Below are positions 48,966 to 59,756 of a stretch of DNA of 64,000 nucleotides, piece by piece; the first letter of the stretch is position 1, and each line of letters starts with the position of its first letter. Source of the stretch: Podocnemis expansa (taxonomy: Eukaryota; Chordata; Testudines; Podocnemididae); NCBI GenBank assembly GCA_007922195.1, contig ML682090.1, forward strand, positions 1,477,411 to 1,541,410. Reading direction: 5' to 3'. The notes beneath the pieces are model-generated. The model did not search any database. It was not told the origin of the DNA and was given only the letters and a program-made list of their open reading frames with translations. Made by a program: the position numbers and the translations under genes.

Positions 48966-50312
48966 AGCAGGAGCGTTTATAACTCTTATAAATTTAATAC
49001 CATCTATACCTGGTATAAATCCTCCCACCACATCATTCTGATTCCCCTCTCCACTGTGTTTCTTACCGTCTTTGTGACCTTCCTTTCTTGCCCCCACCCC
49101 CACCCCCATACTCATATGATTGATTAGTTGCTTTTAAGGGTTTGATGCCTCCCTGTCTTCATTCTCTTTGGATTGAAGGCCTGACCATGTTTCAGGAAGA
49201 TGGGTTGTACCTGTGCAAGGGATTTTACAGCCACCTCATTATTTCCTGCACTTGACATCCTGGGTCCAAATCTCGCAAGCTTGCTCACTGAATCCAACTC
49301 CCAGTTCAACAGCAGGCCTGAATCCTAAAGTGGAGCTATTCAGGAACTTTGCGACCAAATTATTTTCATTGGAAAATGCTGACAAAGGAAGAGCCCATTC
49401 TGTCCTCTCCGGGGACAGGGGCTTAGCACAATGACTTGGCCAATTCAGCAGCTAACAAGAAGGTAATGATTTGGGGGAAAAGAAAACTCAGACAAGTCTG
49501 AGGAGATTCAGTCTAAATTTTTGGAAAGCTTTAGTTAATCCCCAGCAGATGGAAACAGAGAAGTCACTTTCCTTCCTTCTCCCTGCTTCCCCTCTCACCC
49601 GTTCCTTTAAACTTTCTGTTCTTTTACCTCCTCCTCCACCTGTTCTCTAACTTTTGAAGAAGGGGAAATATAAATAATAAGACAAAGAAAATTCTAAGAG
49701 AGTGATCCACCCCAGAATAGCCAGTAGCTTGGTCGGTAAGACATGCACCTGTGATGGGGAGACCAAAGTCCAAGTCCCTGGCCTTGTTTTCTAGCCAGCC
49801 CTTGCCTAAATGTCTTCTGCATCTAGCGCTCCTGCTTCAATCATCTTAGTTCAGGTCTATTTAATTCCCCTTAGCCCCAGTTATTCTGGTTTGTTTGTTT
49901 GCATTGGAATAGAAGGCCTGACCAAGATCCAGATCGCAGTTAGATGCAGCACAGACACGTAATCTCTTTGGGGCAGGGGCTCTCATCTCACTAGGCAGGA
50001 TAATCAAAGGGTGGGACAGGTAGATATTGGCCAAAAAGCAATTTGCCCAGTGGGGCAGTGACTGTCCTGGCACAAAGCCTGATTTTAACTGCAAGCTCTG
50101 ATGAGGGTAATTGCAGCCTTGGCATTTTGCAAGTCCCAAGAGAAGGGAAGTGATTTGGTTGAGACCAGGGCAGATCTGGGATTAATCCCAAGGTCACCAG
50201 TTTCCTAGATCAGTCAATTGCCCATCGAACCACCTGTGCTTCTGTTAGCCCCCTGCTTTCCTTGCAGCTATTGCTTTAGTGACCCCTTCTCTTCTTTTCC
50301 CTGCCAATGCAG

Positions 50313-50837
50313 CCGTACAGCGGGGCCGCATGGCCCACACGCAGACCAGCCCTGGCCAGTACCCGCTGAACAATGGAGATCCTTACAACGGCCACTCGTA
50401 CCTGACCGGCTTCATCTCCCTGCTGCTGCGGGCAGAGCCTTACCCCACCTCCCGTTACGGGGCCCAGTGTTTGCAGTCCAACATCATGGGCATTGAGAAC
50501 ATCTGCGAGCTGGCCGCTCGCCTGCTCTTCAGTGCCATCGAGTGGGCCAAGAACATCCCCTTCTTCCCTGATTTCCAGCTCTCCGATCAGGTGTCCCTGC
50601 TGCGCATGACCTGGAGCGAGCTCTTCGTCCTCAACGCCGCCCAGTGCTCCATGCCGCTGCACGTAGCCCCACTGCTGGCTGCAGCTGGCCTCCATGCCTC
50701 GCCCATGTCGGCTGACAGGGTGGTGGCCTTCATGGACCACATCCGGGTCTTCCAGGAGCAGGTGGAGAAGCTCAAGGTCCTGCATGTCGACTCGGCAGAG
50801 TATTCCTGCCTCAAGGCCATTGCTCTGTTCACGCCAG
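50313..50837 (+). CDS. NR2F5: NR2F5 coding exon 2: hinge and most of the ligand-binding domain
   Basis: Encodes residues 138-312 plus the first base of codon 313. The acceptor is a pyrimidine-rich tract ending in AATGCAG at 50312. The spliced codon G|CC gives Ala138, followed by VQRGRM, the family's hinge start. SPGQY (150-154), NGDPYNG (158-164) and SRYGAQC (184-190) follow. [14 protein letters not shown] (198-211) and the signature [20 protein letters not shown] (238-257) identify the ligand-binding-domain core. [10 protein letters not shown] and FQEQVEKLK supply later helices. Compared with NR2F1 and NR2F2 as I recall them, one residue is missing before IMGIEN (QSN-IMG). The exon ends in LFTP with donor GTGAGT, in phase 1. 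No stop or frameshift is present. Confidence 0.95.
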
Positions 50838-50930
50838 GTGAGTTGCACCATGGGGTGAGGTGGGGTATGGCTAGAGGAGGTCTGTCCATTACTGGTGACT
50901 AGTGTCTTTGAAGGCCATCACATTTTGTTT

Positions 50931-50950
50931 GCCAGGTGAGTTGTGCCATG
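50931..50950 (+). other. Duplicate splice-donor-like sequence downstream of exon 2
   Basis: GCCAGGTGAGTTG followed by two differing bases and CCATG repeats the sequence at the real exon 2 donor (50833-50852) in 18 of 20 bases. Its GT is at 50936. Use of this site would extend exon 2 by 98 nt and meet a TAG at 50900-50902 after 21 extra codons, removing helices 9-12 and AF-2. Actual use is unknown. Confidence 0.6.
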
Positions 50951-52079
50951 AAATGGGGCAGGTCTGTCTCTAGTTTGCAGTTCAGCTGCCTCCTTGTCCT
51001 TCAGGCTGGTTACCAATTTTTCCGTTGTGGCCGTTTTGGTTCAATTTTTTCACCTCATTTGACATTTTTTTTCATGCAGTCCAATGCTTTTTGGATCTGT
51101 GGGGAGTTCCCCATCCCCCTCTTTCTCTCCATGGAGGTGGAGAGAGAGGAAGAGGACAGAAACATGTTCGTTTCTGTTTTCTTTGTCAATTTTTTTTACT
51201 TCCCTGGTGACATTTGCCTCATTTGATTCACATTCTGGTTTTTTTCAGTTTCACTTTCACCACCTAGTGCAAAACATTGACGATCTTTAGGGTGTTCAGT
51301 ATCCCAAGAGAACTGTATTTAAAAAAAAAATCACAATGTTTTCACCAATATCAGGTTTTGTTAGAACTCCTATTTCTTCAAAACCTAATTTTGGGAGGTC
51401 AGAAGTAAATGGACAGTGCAGGGTCCCCAACACTCATGACACTATCATGATTTTCATGGTGTTTGCTATTTTAATTAAAGCTCCAGATCCTAGACTCATG
51501 TGATTACGCAAGATTCTCAGCTGTCATTCTTTCTCAGCTTTTCGTTTTTGTAGCAGAAGAAAAAGCTTGACAACATGACCTTTATGGGTTAAAATCCCTC
51601 AAAATATGAAACCCAAACCACAGTTGTTAATGCATGTATACCCAAATTAATTCTCTTAGAAAACATCTTATGATTCAAAAGCCAATCTCATGATTGCCAG
51701 GTGGGAATATGACTAATGATTTTTGGACACATGCAGAATCTTTCCAAAGGTGAACTGCAAAGAAAAAAAAATAGCCAGCCAATCAATTAAACCCCATCAG
51801 ATCAGGCCATGAGCTGCATCCAGCAACGAACTAAAATTTATTTCTTTCAATCCTTCTGCCAGATTTTTTGAAGAAATTAGTATGCAGCAGCTCCTTGTTC
51901 TGCACCAAACACAAGAAAAGGGACCAGATATACAAGACTACTGAGCACCCAGCACCTGGCATTGTCCTCTGTGGGAAATGCTGATCTATCATTTTCAGTA
52001 GGAGCTGCTGCTACTTAGTATTTTTGAAAGTCTAGCTCTTAATAGTTCCTGGTTTGATTAACACACATCAGGCGGAGCT

Positions 52080-52450
52080 GGCAGGGAATTTTTCTTTTCT
52101 TTTTTTGGCTAAAAAAAGGCAATTCATCCAAACCCAAATCATTTTTAAAAGAGGGGTCAATGACCCTTCCAATTTGAAAAGTGACTGGGGAAAGGAAGTT
52201 TCTGAATTGTCAAAATGTTTCATTTTTGACATTTCCAAAAAAGAAAAAAAATCTATTTTTTGCAACAAAGCCATTGTTTGTTTTGAAGTTTTGGTAAATT
52301 CTGACTAAAAAAAGGCTTTTTTTTTAAAATTGACATGGAAATGAAGTATTTCAAAATGATCAAAGCAAAATGTTTCAATCAACTTCATCCCAATTTCTTC
52401 CCTCCCCCAGCAGGACTTTTGATTTGTGAAAATTTTTGAGATTTCAACTT
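52080..52450. repeat. AT-rich degenerate repeat block
   Basis: Rich in AATTTTTC, GAAAAGTGAC, TTTCTGAATTG and AAATTGACATGG words. It resembles the other AT-rich blocks. Confidence 0.35.
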
Positions 52451-52814
52451 TTTGTCTCAGTCCAAGACAGGGACATTGTTTGACATGGCTTGCATGGAGA
52501 CTTTAGGGACAGACAGTCTGTTATCAAGTGTCCTGGGCAGTTATGGATGTCATGTCACGTCACGGCACAGTGAATGCAGACCACAACCGTTCTCATCTGG
52601 GAACATTTTATGTTCCCTTTGCGCCGCTGAATGCTTTCTCTGTGGCCTCCATCCACCCAAGAATCCTGGCCTTAGCTCTGCTTTCATCTCTGCTGTGCAG
52701 TTCTTGTTGATACTGGAGATTTGCCCTTTGTTGATCCTGGAGACAGCAGCAAAGTCATTGTGCTGGACTTGTGATGTCAGCTGTTGCCAGGGCAGCAAGT
52801 TGTGATGTCACAAG

Positions 52815-52998
52815 CAATGTTCCCTCTAATTACTCAGACTGTGTGCACAAACAATTTCTTTGTGTGCACAAAAACATTTCTTCGTGAGCACCAATATTAG
52901 CACTATTGAATTTTTTTGTGCGCACTTTATTTTGTTGTGTGCGCAGGTTTCATGACCTGTGTGCGTGCACACACGCGCACAGCTTAGAGGGAACAGTG
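52815..52998 (+). mobile_element. hAT-type element, CAMTGTTCCCTCTAA family, copy 1
   Basis: Termini CAATGTTCCCTCTAA and TTAGAGGGAACAGTG. A perfect 8-bp target duplication GTCACAAG flanks both sides (52807-52814 and 52999-53006). The interior is rich in GTGTGCACA and GTGCGCAC words. It has no coding capacity. A second copy lies at 57001 in the opposite orientation. Confidence 0.92.
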
Positions 52999-53201
52999 GT
53001 CACAAGCACTGGGGATTATGACTTCACAGCAGAGAAGACCAGGAGTGAGTCTCAGGATAGAAAAAGGGTAAAAGGAAAGCCCCTACCAACAGCAGCACTA
53101 GAAGGCAGTGATGGATGCATTTGGGGGTGTCTGTTCAACTCCTGGCATTCCTAACCACTCCAGGAAATGAATCTAAGAGCAGACGTCCCTAAAATATTCT
53201 A

Positions 53202-53328
53202 AGGAGTCCTGTGGCACTTTTAAAGACCAACAAATTTATTTATCGCATAAGCTTTCATGGGAGAAAATCCAACAGATTGCTGATGCGATAAATAAGTTTA
53301 TTCATCTTTTAAGTGCCACAGGACTCCT
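53202..53328. mobile_element. Family A SINE-like repeat, fold-back pair
   Basis: Arm 53202-53247 and arm 53284-53328 are reverse complements apart from about five mismatches and one gap, separated by 36 bases. Each arm is a family A segment (AGGAGTCCTGTGGCACTT). GCTGACCTAGACTGACATGG follows as the reverse head. Two opposite insertions, or one rearranged copy, would produce this. Confidence 0.8.
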
Positions 53329-53682
53329 TGTTTGTTTTGCTGACCTAGACTGACATGGCTACTCCTTGGGAACTAAAAAATTCTAGACATTTACACTCAA
53401 TTCAGGTCTGTGATTGCATGAATGAGTTGTAGCACAACCATGCAGCATTCCAGTCAGGTGAAGGATCAGTTCTTCTAACCACTCTAAAATAAGGTTAAAA
53501 TTTTCCCCATCTGATCTGAGCCAGGAAGGGGTGATATTTTACTGGTCAGGAAATGCATTTGTGCCCTGTCTATTACTGTTACTGAGAGATAGGAAAATCT
53601 TGAGTCCAGCCCACTCCCCCTAAAACAGCAAGATTGGCTAAAAAAAAAATCATTAGGGTATTTATACAATTTTCTTGTAGTG

Positions 53683-53737
53683 AAAGGGTTGATTCTCTGC
53701 ATGCAATGCCTGGTGCAGATCTGGAGTGCTGGCACAT
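53683..53737 (+). repeat. 55-bp inverted repeat, left arm
   Basis: Identical over all 55 bases to the reverse complement of 55024-55078, 1.3 kb away. The surrounding sequence does not match. No simple repeat content. The source is unknown. Confidence 0.95.
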
Positions 53738-53981
53738 CCCTCTAGCTGAAAGATTACCCAAATTTTTTGCTAGTGCAGGGGAAAGTGAAGCTGATTAAAA
53801 ACAGAACACAACACTAAGGAGGCAAAATTTCACCAGTGAACTACCAAAAAATCCACTGGCAAAGAAAATAGAACTGAACATTTTTTCCCACCTCTCTGCC
53901 TTTCTCTTTGGGGAGGCAATTTCTTTTTAAACAACACATGTGGGCTTCTCTGGGGAGGTCACATTTTTCAACCATCTAGCC

Positions 53982-54167
53982 CAGGGGTCTCAAACTCAAA
54001 TCACCACGAGGGCCACATGAGGACTAGTACATTAGCCTGAGGGCCACACCACTGAAACTTTTTCATAGAACAAAATTGCACATATCAGTAACAATAGTGT
54101 TGTTGCGGCCGCAAGAAATAGCTTTAGGGGCTGCATGTGGCCAACGGGCCACATGTTTGTGACCCCA
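53982..54167. mobile_element. hAT-type element, CAGGGGTCTCAAAC family, copy 2
   Basis: Starts CAGGGGTCTCAAACTCAAAT and ends CATGTTTGTGACCCCA. Target duplications ATCTAGCC and ATCTAGCT flank it, seven of eight identical. The interior is the reverse complement of the 40.1 kb copy. Confidence 0.85.
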
Positions 54168-54604
54168 ATCTAGCTGCTACTGGCAGGGGTAGAAAGGTAC
54201 TTAAAAAAAAAAAAAGGTAGAAGAAAGAACAAAAGCTGAAATCCCCTGATGCCAGGAGCTGGAAATTTAAGGAAAACTCTTGTTATGGTGAGAGACATGG
54301 CAAAGCTATGAAAGCTACTGGGAAGAGCTCCAGCAGATTTGTGCATCAGAATTAGGCGGTGGAAGGATTGTGTCCCCAGCAGGTAACACCTTAGAATAGC
54401 CACGGGAACCAATTGTGCCCTTAACGAGTGATCACATCTTACCTAACTGCCTAGTCCCTGTGGGGATTGCTCATGAAGGCAATTAGAGAAGGGCTTCACC
54501 TTGGGAATGTTTGCACCAGGATTCAAATGCCAGAGAGGAGGCTGCTCTCAGTGTGCAATAGGGGCCGGTTTAATTCATAGGGGCCCCTTCCATCCTTACA
54601 GCAT

Positions 54605-54815
54605 TTACACTAGCACCTTCCTGATCTTGTAGCTCTATTGTGCCAGGCATCACCCTATCCCCAGTGAAAAGTCCTGCCCCAAAGAGCTTACGACCTCACT
54701 AAGCAAAGAGTGGGATGGAGTAGGGAGCAGGGAAGGTTTGCCCACAATAACTCTGCAAAACCAGCAAAAGAACCCAGGTCTCCTCAGTCACCTCCCTCAT
54801 CACTAGACCATGCTG
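54605..54815 (+). mobile_element. MIR-like SINE
   Basis: TGTGCCAGGCATCACCCTAT, CCTGCCCCAAAGAGCTTACG, then AACCCAGGTCTCCTCAGTCA and CATCACTAGACCATGCTGCC. The order matches the 61.9 kb copy. Confidence 0.65.
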
Positions 54816-55023
54816 CCTTTATTTGTCTGTGCCTCCCAACCTCAGAGTGACAATGCATTTTGCTGCCCCAGGCAACTCTCTATGGCATCAGTGTGCGCAG
54901 CTTCTAATGCGCCCCGTCCACGAAACCCATCCTGTGAACCATCTCCAGTCTCTTCTACGCACAACCAACCTAATCAAATTCTGGATTTGTCCTGCACCGT
55001 GCACAATTACTTACACCTGGGGA

Positions 55024-55078
55024 ATGTGCCAGCACTCCAGATCTGCACCAGGCATTGCATGCAGAGAATCAACCCTTT
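55024..55078 (-). repeat. 55-bp inverted repeat, right arm
   Basis: Reverse complement of 53683-53737 without a mismatch. Flanking bases on both sides differ, so the shared unit ends abruptly. Confidence 0.95.
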
Positions 55079-56220
55079 TTCTGATCAAGGCAAGCTGCTG
55101 CAGCCTCTGTATGCGGCACTGTGCCACAGCAAGATGACAGACCTTATCAGCAGATGAGCAGAGGAGAAACTCGGTTGCCACGCCATTGATTGACCAGCAA
55201 CATTTTGGCTCTACCAATATGGAGGAGGTTCCATGGACCCCTTTTTCTCCATCTCCTGAGCCAGTCAGTCTTCTCACTTTGAGTTAATTTCCTTGATCAT
55301 TTAGAGCCAGAAAGTAGATAGCCTGGGAAATTCCATCTTTAAAAACCTATCTTCCTCCCCACTTTTCCCCAAATAAATTTCACTTTCAAGCAATTCTGTC
55401 AGAAGAACAAAACAGATTATCCCAGAGGTGGATTGAGTCAAATGTTACCCTTTATTACCTGTTCATTCCACCGTGACATCTTGAGTGAGCAAAGAGGGGC
55501 TGCCTCACAATTCTTTTATCCAAAACAGTATGGAAATGCAAACATGGATCTTTATATGGTTACATTAACACCTAAACACAGAATATTAATGTTTGTGTGG
55601 TGCTTATAATTATCCACGCCCATTTACTATTTACAGGTTTTGCATATATAAAGCAGATGTTTTACCTTCAAACTCATTATTTACGATAACAGAAATTACT
55701 TCACAGTCCTTAACTAGCAGGAAGGAGGGGAAGAAAGGTGATAAGTAATGTTCCCACCCAGACCCTTATGTAGGAGGGGAAGATTACATAACTTTTAACT
55801 AGAGCCTCGTTCACAGGACAGCAAGGCTTGCCCATTGTCACAGTAGCTATCATTCAGGTCAGGTGCTCAATTTAATTCCTTCCTACATATTCCTAATTTG
55901 AGTTTCATTTTATGAGATTACCCCTTCCCCAAAATGAGGTCCCAGTGCTGCCAGATCTTTTGGTTTTATTGTGAGTCTCCTGGTATTTGATGGGGGGCTG
56001 TTAAAGCACCCTCCTGGAGTCATGTGATGATGTTTGAATCTCAGTTTTCACTTGCCCCCTTCAGAAAAAAACCCAACATTTTTAGTCTTTGTGGGAGCAC
56101 AGAAAAGCTTGAAAACATGACCCACCCCTAAAGATTCAAAAAGCGGAAGGGAAATAAAGTATCAGATTAATTTTTTTCTTTTGTTTTTACACCTGTCTCA
56201 CGCTTGTCAAGGCAAGCGTA

Positions 56221-56462
56221 CAGGGCCGGCTTAAGGGATGAGCCAGTGTAGGGCACTGGGACCAAAAATCGACAGCTTGTCCCAGGAGCTCCCTCCACTC
56301 TCCAGGACAGCATGGCCAGGCTGGGCCGGGTCCCCCACCACGGGGTCATGTGACTTTGCCCCCCTGGCATGTGACTGCAAGCAGGCCCCACCGCTCCTGC
56401 CTCCAATGAGGGTGCAAAAGCAAAAGTTGGCTTGGGTGCCACAACCCCTTAAGCTGCCCCTG
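56221..56462. mobile_element. hAT-type element, CAGGGCCGGC family, with 8-bp TSD
   Basis: Starts CAGGGCCGGCTTAAGG and ends CCTTAAGCTGCCCCTG. CAAGCGTA (left) and CAAGCTTA (right) agree in seven of eight bases. Related termini occur at 13.1 and 42.4 kb. Confidence 0.8.
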
Positions 56463-57000
56463 CAAGCTTATGACTGTTTCAGTGCTTAGGGTTAGTGAGA
56501 CAATGTCAAAGAGATAGCAGCTGGGGAGTCTTTCTGTGCCGAGAGCATGAGGGTTGATGGGGTGGTAGGAAAGAAATGTGGCACTGTCAGTCAGAGATCC
56601 TGGGAGGCGATGGGTGCTCCTGGGAGGAATGGCTGAGGCAGTGGTCTTAGTAGATTTGCAATTCACCCCTAGAGATGAGAGCTGGCCTCAGAACAGAGGT
56701 CTCAGGGCTGGCAAGCCTGGAGATCACAGCCAATTTCCTGCTTCCTCCCCATTGGAAAGCCACTAGTGCAGTTCCACCTAGCTGGCCGTCTTTGTGGTAG
56801 AGAGTGTGAGGCAGGGGCTGGAGTAGCTGAGTAAGCAGATCAGGACTGAGGGGGAACGGGGGAACTGGGGGCAGAGGGCTGGAGTAGCAGGAGCTGTACG
56901 TTGCACTAAGGGGCATCTGCAGAACTATGCGGGAAACCAGGATGGCACATGGGCCAACACCAACAGAGACAGCTCTGAGGCTTTCGCCACCTCCCCTGGC

Positions 57001-57186
57001 CACTGTTCCCTCTAAGCTGTGCGCGTGTGCACATGCACACAGGTCATGAAAGCTGTGCGCACAACAAAATAAAGTGTGCACGAAAAAATTCAACAGTGCT
57101 AATATTGGTGCTCACAAAGAAATGTTTTTGCGCGCACAAAGAAATTGTCTGTGCACACAGTCTACGAGTAATTAGAGGGAACATTG
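57001..57186 (-). mobile_element. hAT-type element, CAMTGTTCCCTCTAA family, copy 2 (inverted)
   Basis: Termini CACTGTTCCCTCTAA and TTAGAGGGAACATTG. Perfect target duplication CCCCTGGC on both sides (56993-57000 and 57187-57194). It is the reverse complement of the copy at 52815-52998 with scattered differences. Confidence 0.92.
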
Positions 57187-57444
57187 CCCCTGGCCCAGGG
57201 CTGCATTACAGCCAGCTTTGCTCCTGGCCTCTTGGGCTAGGCTGGATTGTAAAAATGGCTGCCTTGAAACCTCTTTTCTCAGTTGAGTCCCAGCCAGCCC
57301 CATCCTGCCCAGTGGGAAACCTAGCAGACATTTCTCACCATGGCTAGCAATGCTAGAAGCTCTAGTGTAGAAAGGCCATCCTTCCTCCTTAAACCAGCAG
57401 ATGGCTCATTTAGGCTAGGGCTCTCAAGGTTGCTCACACCAGTA

Positions 57445-57690
57445 AGGGAAGGCAGCATGGACTAGTGGCTAAGACCTGGTGGGGCACTTATGAGACCTTC
57501 CTGGCTCTGCTGCTGACCTGCTGCATGATCTCAGGTAAGTCAGGTTGCTGCTCTGTACCTCGGTTTCCCCAGCCATTCTGTGTGTCTGGTCGATTTAGAT
57601 TACACTATGTTGGGGGTAGAATCTGTTTCTTACTATGCATATGTACAGTACCTGACACCAGGGCACGGTCACAATCTCAGTTGGGGAGGA
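57445..57690 (-). mobile_element. MIR-like SINE
   Basis: AGGCAGCATGGACTAGTGGC, CTGCATGATCTCAGGTAAGT, CTCTGTACCTCGGTTTCCCC and CATATGTACAGTACCTGACA follow the reverse-oriented family order. Confidence 0.65.
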
Positions 57691-58512
57691 GGGGTGCTCC
57701 AGTCACTTCCCTGCACCTCTGCTGCTGCTCCCAACTTTTGTGGGTTGCCTCTTTAGGCAACTGTACTGTGCCTGGTCCCACCAGGCCCTGCTCTCAGCTG
57801 AGATCTCTAGGAGCTGTGAGAAAAACAGCTAAACTGCAGCATAGGAGAGCCGTTTGCAAGATACCCATAAAGCAGGTGAGGTGGGAGATGGGCTGAGTGG
57901 CTCTCCGTCCCACCCCACTATGTACCCCATCCTCACAAGCACTCGGTGGCCAGGGGAGGACGGATGGCATGATGAGAGTTTTCAGTAGCTCACTATTGTA
58001 GGGAGAGCTGGCGCCATTCTTTCAGCCCAGGCTAAATGGCTGGGTAATAGCTGTGCCGGGTTTGAAAGGCTGCATGTGTGAATATGTTTGCGCCAAGCCC
58101 CCTTTCAGAGCTGTCAATAGTGGTTACGGCCCCATCTGAATGGCAAGAGCGCATTCAGGGCTGTGAAAGGAGCCCCTTCTCCATCTCCTCAATTCAGGCC
58201 GGGAACTGAGCAAACTTGGCTGGGCGGGGGGCAATCTTTATGGCCAGCTGGGAAATGCTGACCCTAGTCCTCACACACTGGGCCCTAGGGAACTGCTCCA
58301 CCTTCTAGGATGAATGGATGTGGCTGAGAAGATGGAGGGACCCAGACATGATCATTGCACTAAGCCACTGGAAGGCACAGAGAAGTGTGTGAATCAGGCC
58401 TCCTGGACAGTGAGGATGAGGCTGTGGTGGCCACGGTGTCTGGAAGGCTGAGGAATGGAAAGGTCTCTTCTCTTTGATCACGGAGATGTTTATCAGCATC
58501 TTCCATCCTTCC

Positions 58513-58612
58513 AAGTGGCTGACGAAGTGGGATTTTCTCCCACAGAAGCTCATTCGCTAATACATTTCTTGGTCTTTAAAAGTGCCATAGGACTCCTCGT
58601 TTGTTTTCCATC
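58513..58612 (-). mobile_element. Family A SINE-like repeat
   Basis: GACGAAGTGGGATTTTCTCC, CAGAAGCTCATTCGCTAATA and CTTTAAAAGTGCCATAGGAC in reverse orientation. It is about 1.1 kb before exon 3. Confidence 0.75.
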
Positions 58613-59289
58613 CTTAACAATCTCAAAAGCCCCTAGGAAATTGTTTTACTCACTGCCACAATACAGCCACTGCTGGGGCAGGACATGGCAGCAGAGAAAC
58701 AGCACACATGACGGTGGCACAAATTTAGGGTAGGAAGGGAAGAGCCAGCATATGTAGGGCAACAGGTTGAAAACCTCAAACAACAGTTTGTTTCCCTTCG
58801 GTGTGGTTTGAAACAGCCCGGAAGAATGATCTTCCCCCAACACTTCTTTAGAAATTGAAATCGCAATTGAAGATTTTCATATGGGGGGTGGGGAGAATCC
58901 AGCTTTTGGATATGAATTTGGGAACAATGTGCAAGAGAGCTAAAAAAACAGAGCCTCTAGCAACAGATGGCGTTTTTGCAAAACTGGTTATTTTAAGGCC
59001 AAAGCGAGTTTTCATTGAAACCTTTTCGCTTATCCCTGGTATCCGGCTGATAATTGGGGTCAGAAGTAGGAAGACTTTTGTCAGAGTGGTATTTAGGATA
59101 CTGCATCCTATTTAGATTACGAAGGATAACTGTCTTACTCAGCTTAAGAACATGGTGCAGTAAGAAATCAGGTGGTTAGTTCTTTGATTTAGGAATGGTA
59201 CAAACTGAATCCTGGAAAACGACTCATTTATCAAAAGGAAGCCTGCCACGCCAACAAGAAAGTGGTGGCCAGGACTCCTAGCTTCCATC

Positions 59290-59480
59290 CTTGGCGCCAG
59301 GAGGGCATGCAGTCCAGTGGGTAGCACAAGGGGCCTGACACAGACTTCCTTGAATTCTGGTCCCCACCTGTGAGCTAGTAGCAAGACTTATGAGTGCCTC
59401 AGTTTCCCCAGTCTCTCATCTTTCCACCTCCAGTCTCTCTCTCATGTGGTGGATCACCTGTAGAACCAGGCTGAGGGCTG
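59290..59480 (-). mobile_element. MIR-like SINE fragment
   Basis: GGGCATGCAGTCCAGTGGGT, CTTGAATTCTGGTCCCCACC and GAGTGCCTCAGTTTCCCCAG follow the reverse-orientation order. It ends about 280 bases before exon 3. Confidence 0.55.
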
Positions 59481-59756
59481 CATGGATGCAGACATTGTAT
59501 CTGTTTGATCAGCCCATAAAAGGCCTAACAAGCTTTTGATCATTGATTTGATCCCCCTTGCCAGGAAGTCCCACCAGTGAATTGCCTGTACCAAGGAGAC
59601 CCAGAAATTAAGTTACTGTGGCAAGGAGTGCTACAAGCTAGCCCTAACTGGGAGTCCCACAGGTTAACCCCACCCATGCCCAAAGAACACCCCAATACAG
59701 GATGCTACGAGCTGCCACCTTTCCTTCACCCACATCCCCCCTTGCTCTCCTTGCAG

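Larger units (their letters stand above)
29540..50312 (+). other. NR2F5: Intron 1 of NR2F5 (20.8 kb)
   Basis: A GT-AG intron of phase 1, bounded by GTGAGT and a pyrimidine tract plus GCAG. The first half (about 30-37 kb) is AT-rich and nearly free of recognisable repeats apart from SINE-like pieces near 29.9 and 33.3 kb. The second half carries hAT-type elements, CR1 fragments and SINE-like repeats. No further exon with protein similarity was found on either strand. An alternative first exon, known for NR2F2, cannot be excluded. Confidence 0.9.
50838..59756 (+). other. NR2F5: Intron 2 of NR2F5 (8.9 kb)
   Basis: A GT-AG intron of phase 1. It is rich in repeats: an inverted pair of hAT-type elements, a hAT-type element with TSD ATCTAGC, a fold-back SINE-like pair, a MIR-like segment and a 55-bp inverted repeat. 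I see no additional exon. A second donor-like sequence lies 98 bp after the true donor. Confidence 0.9.
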
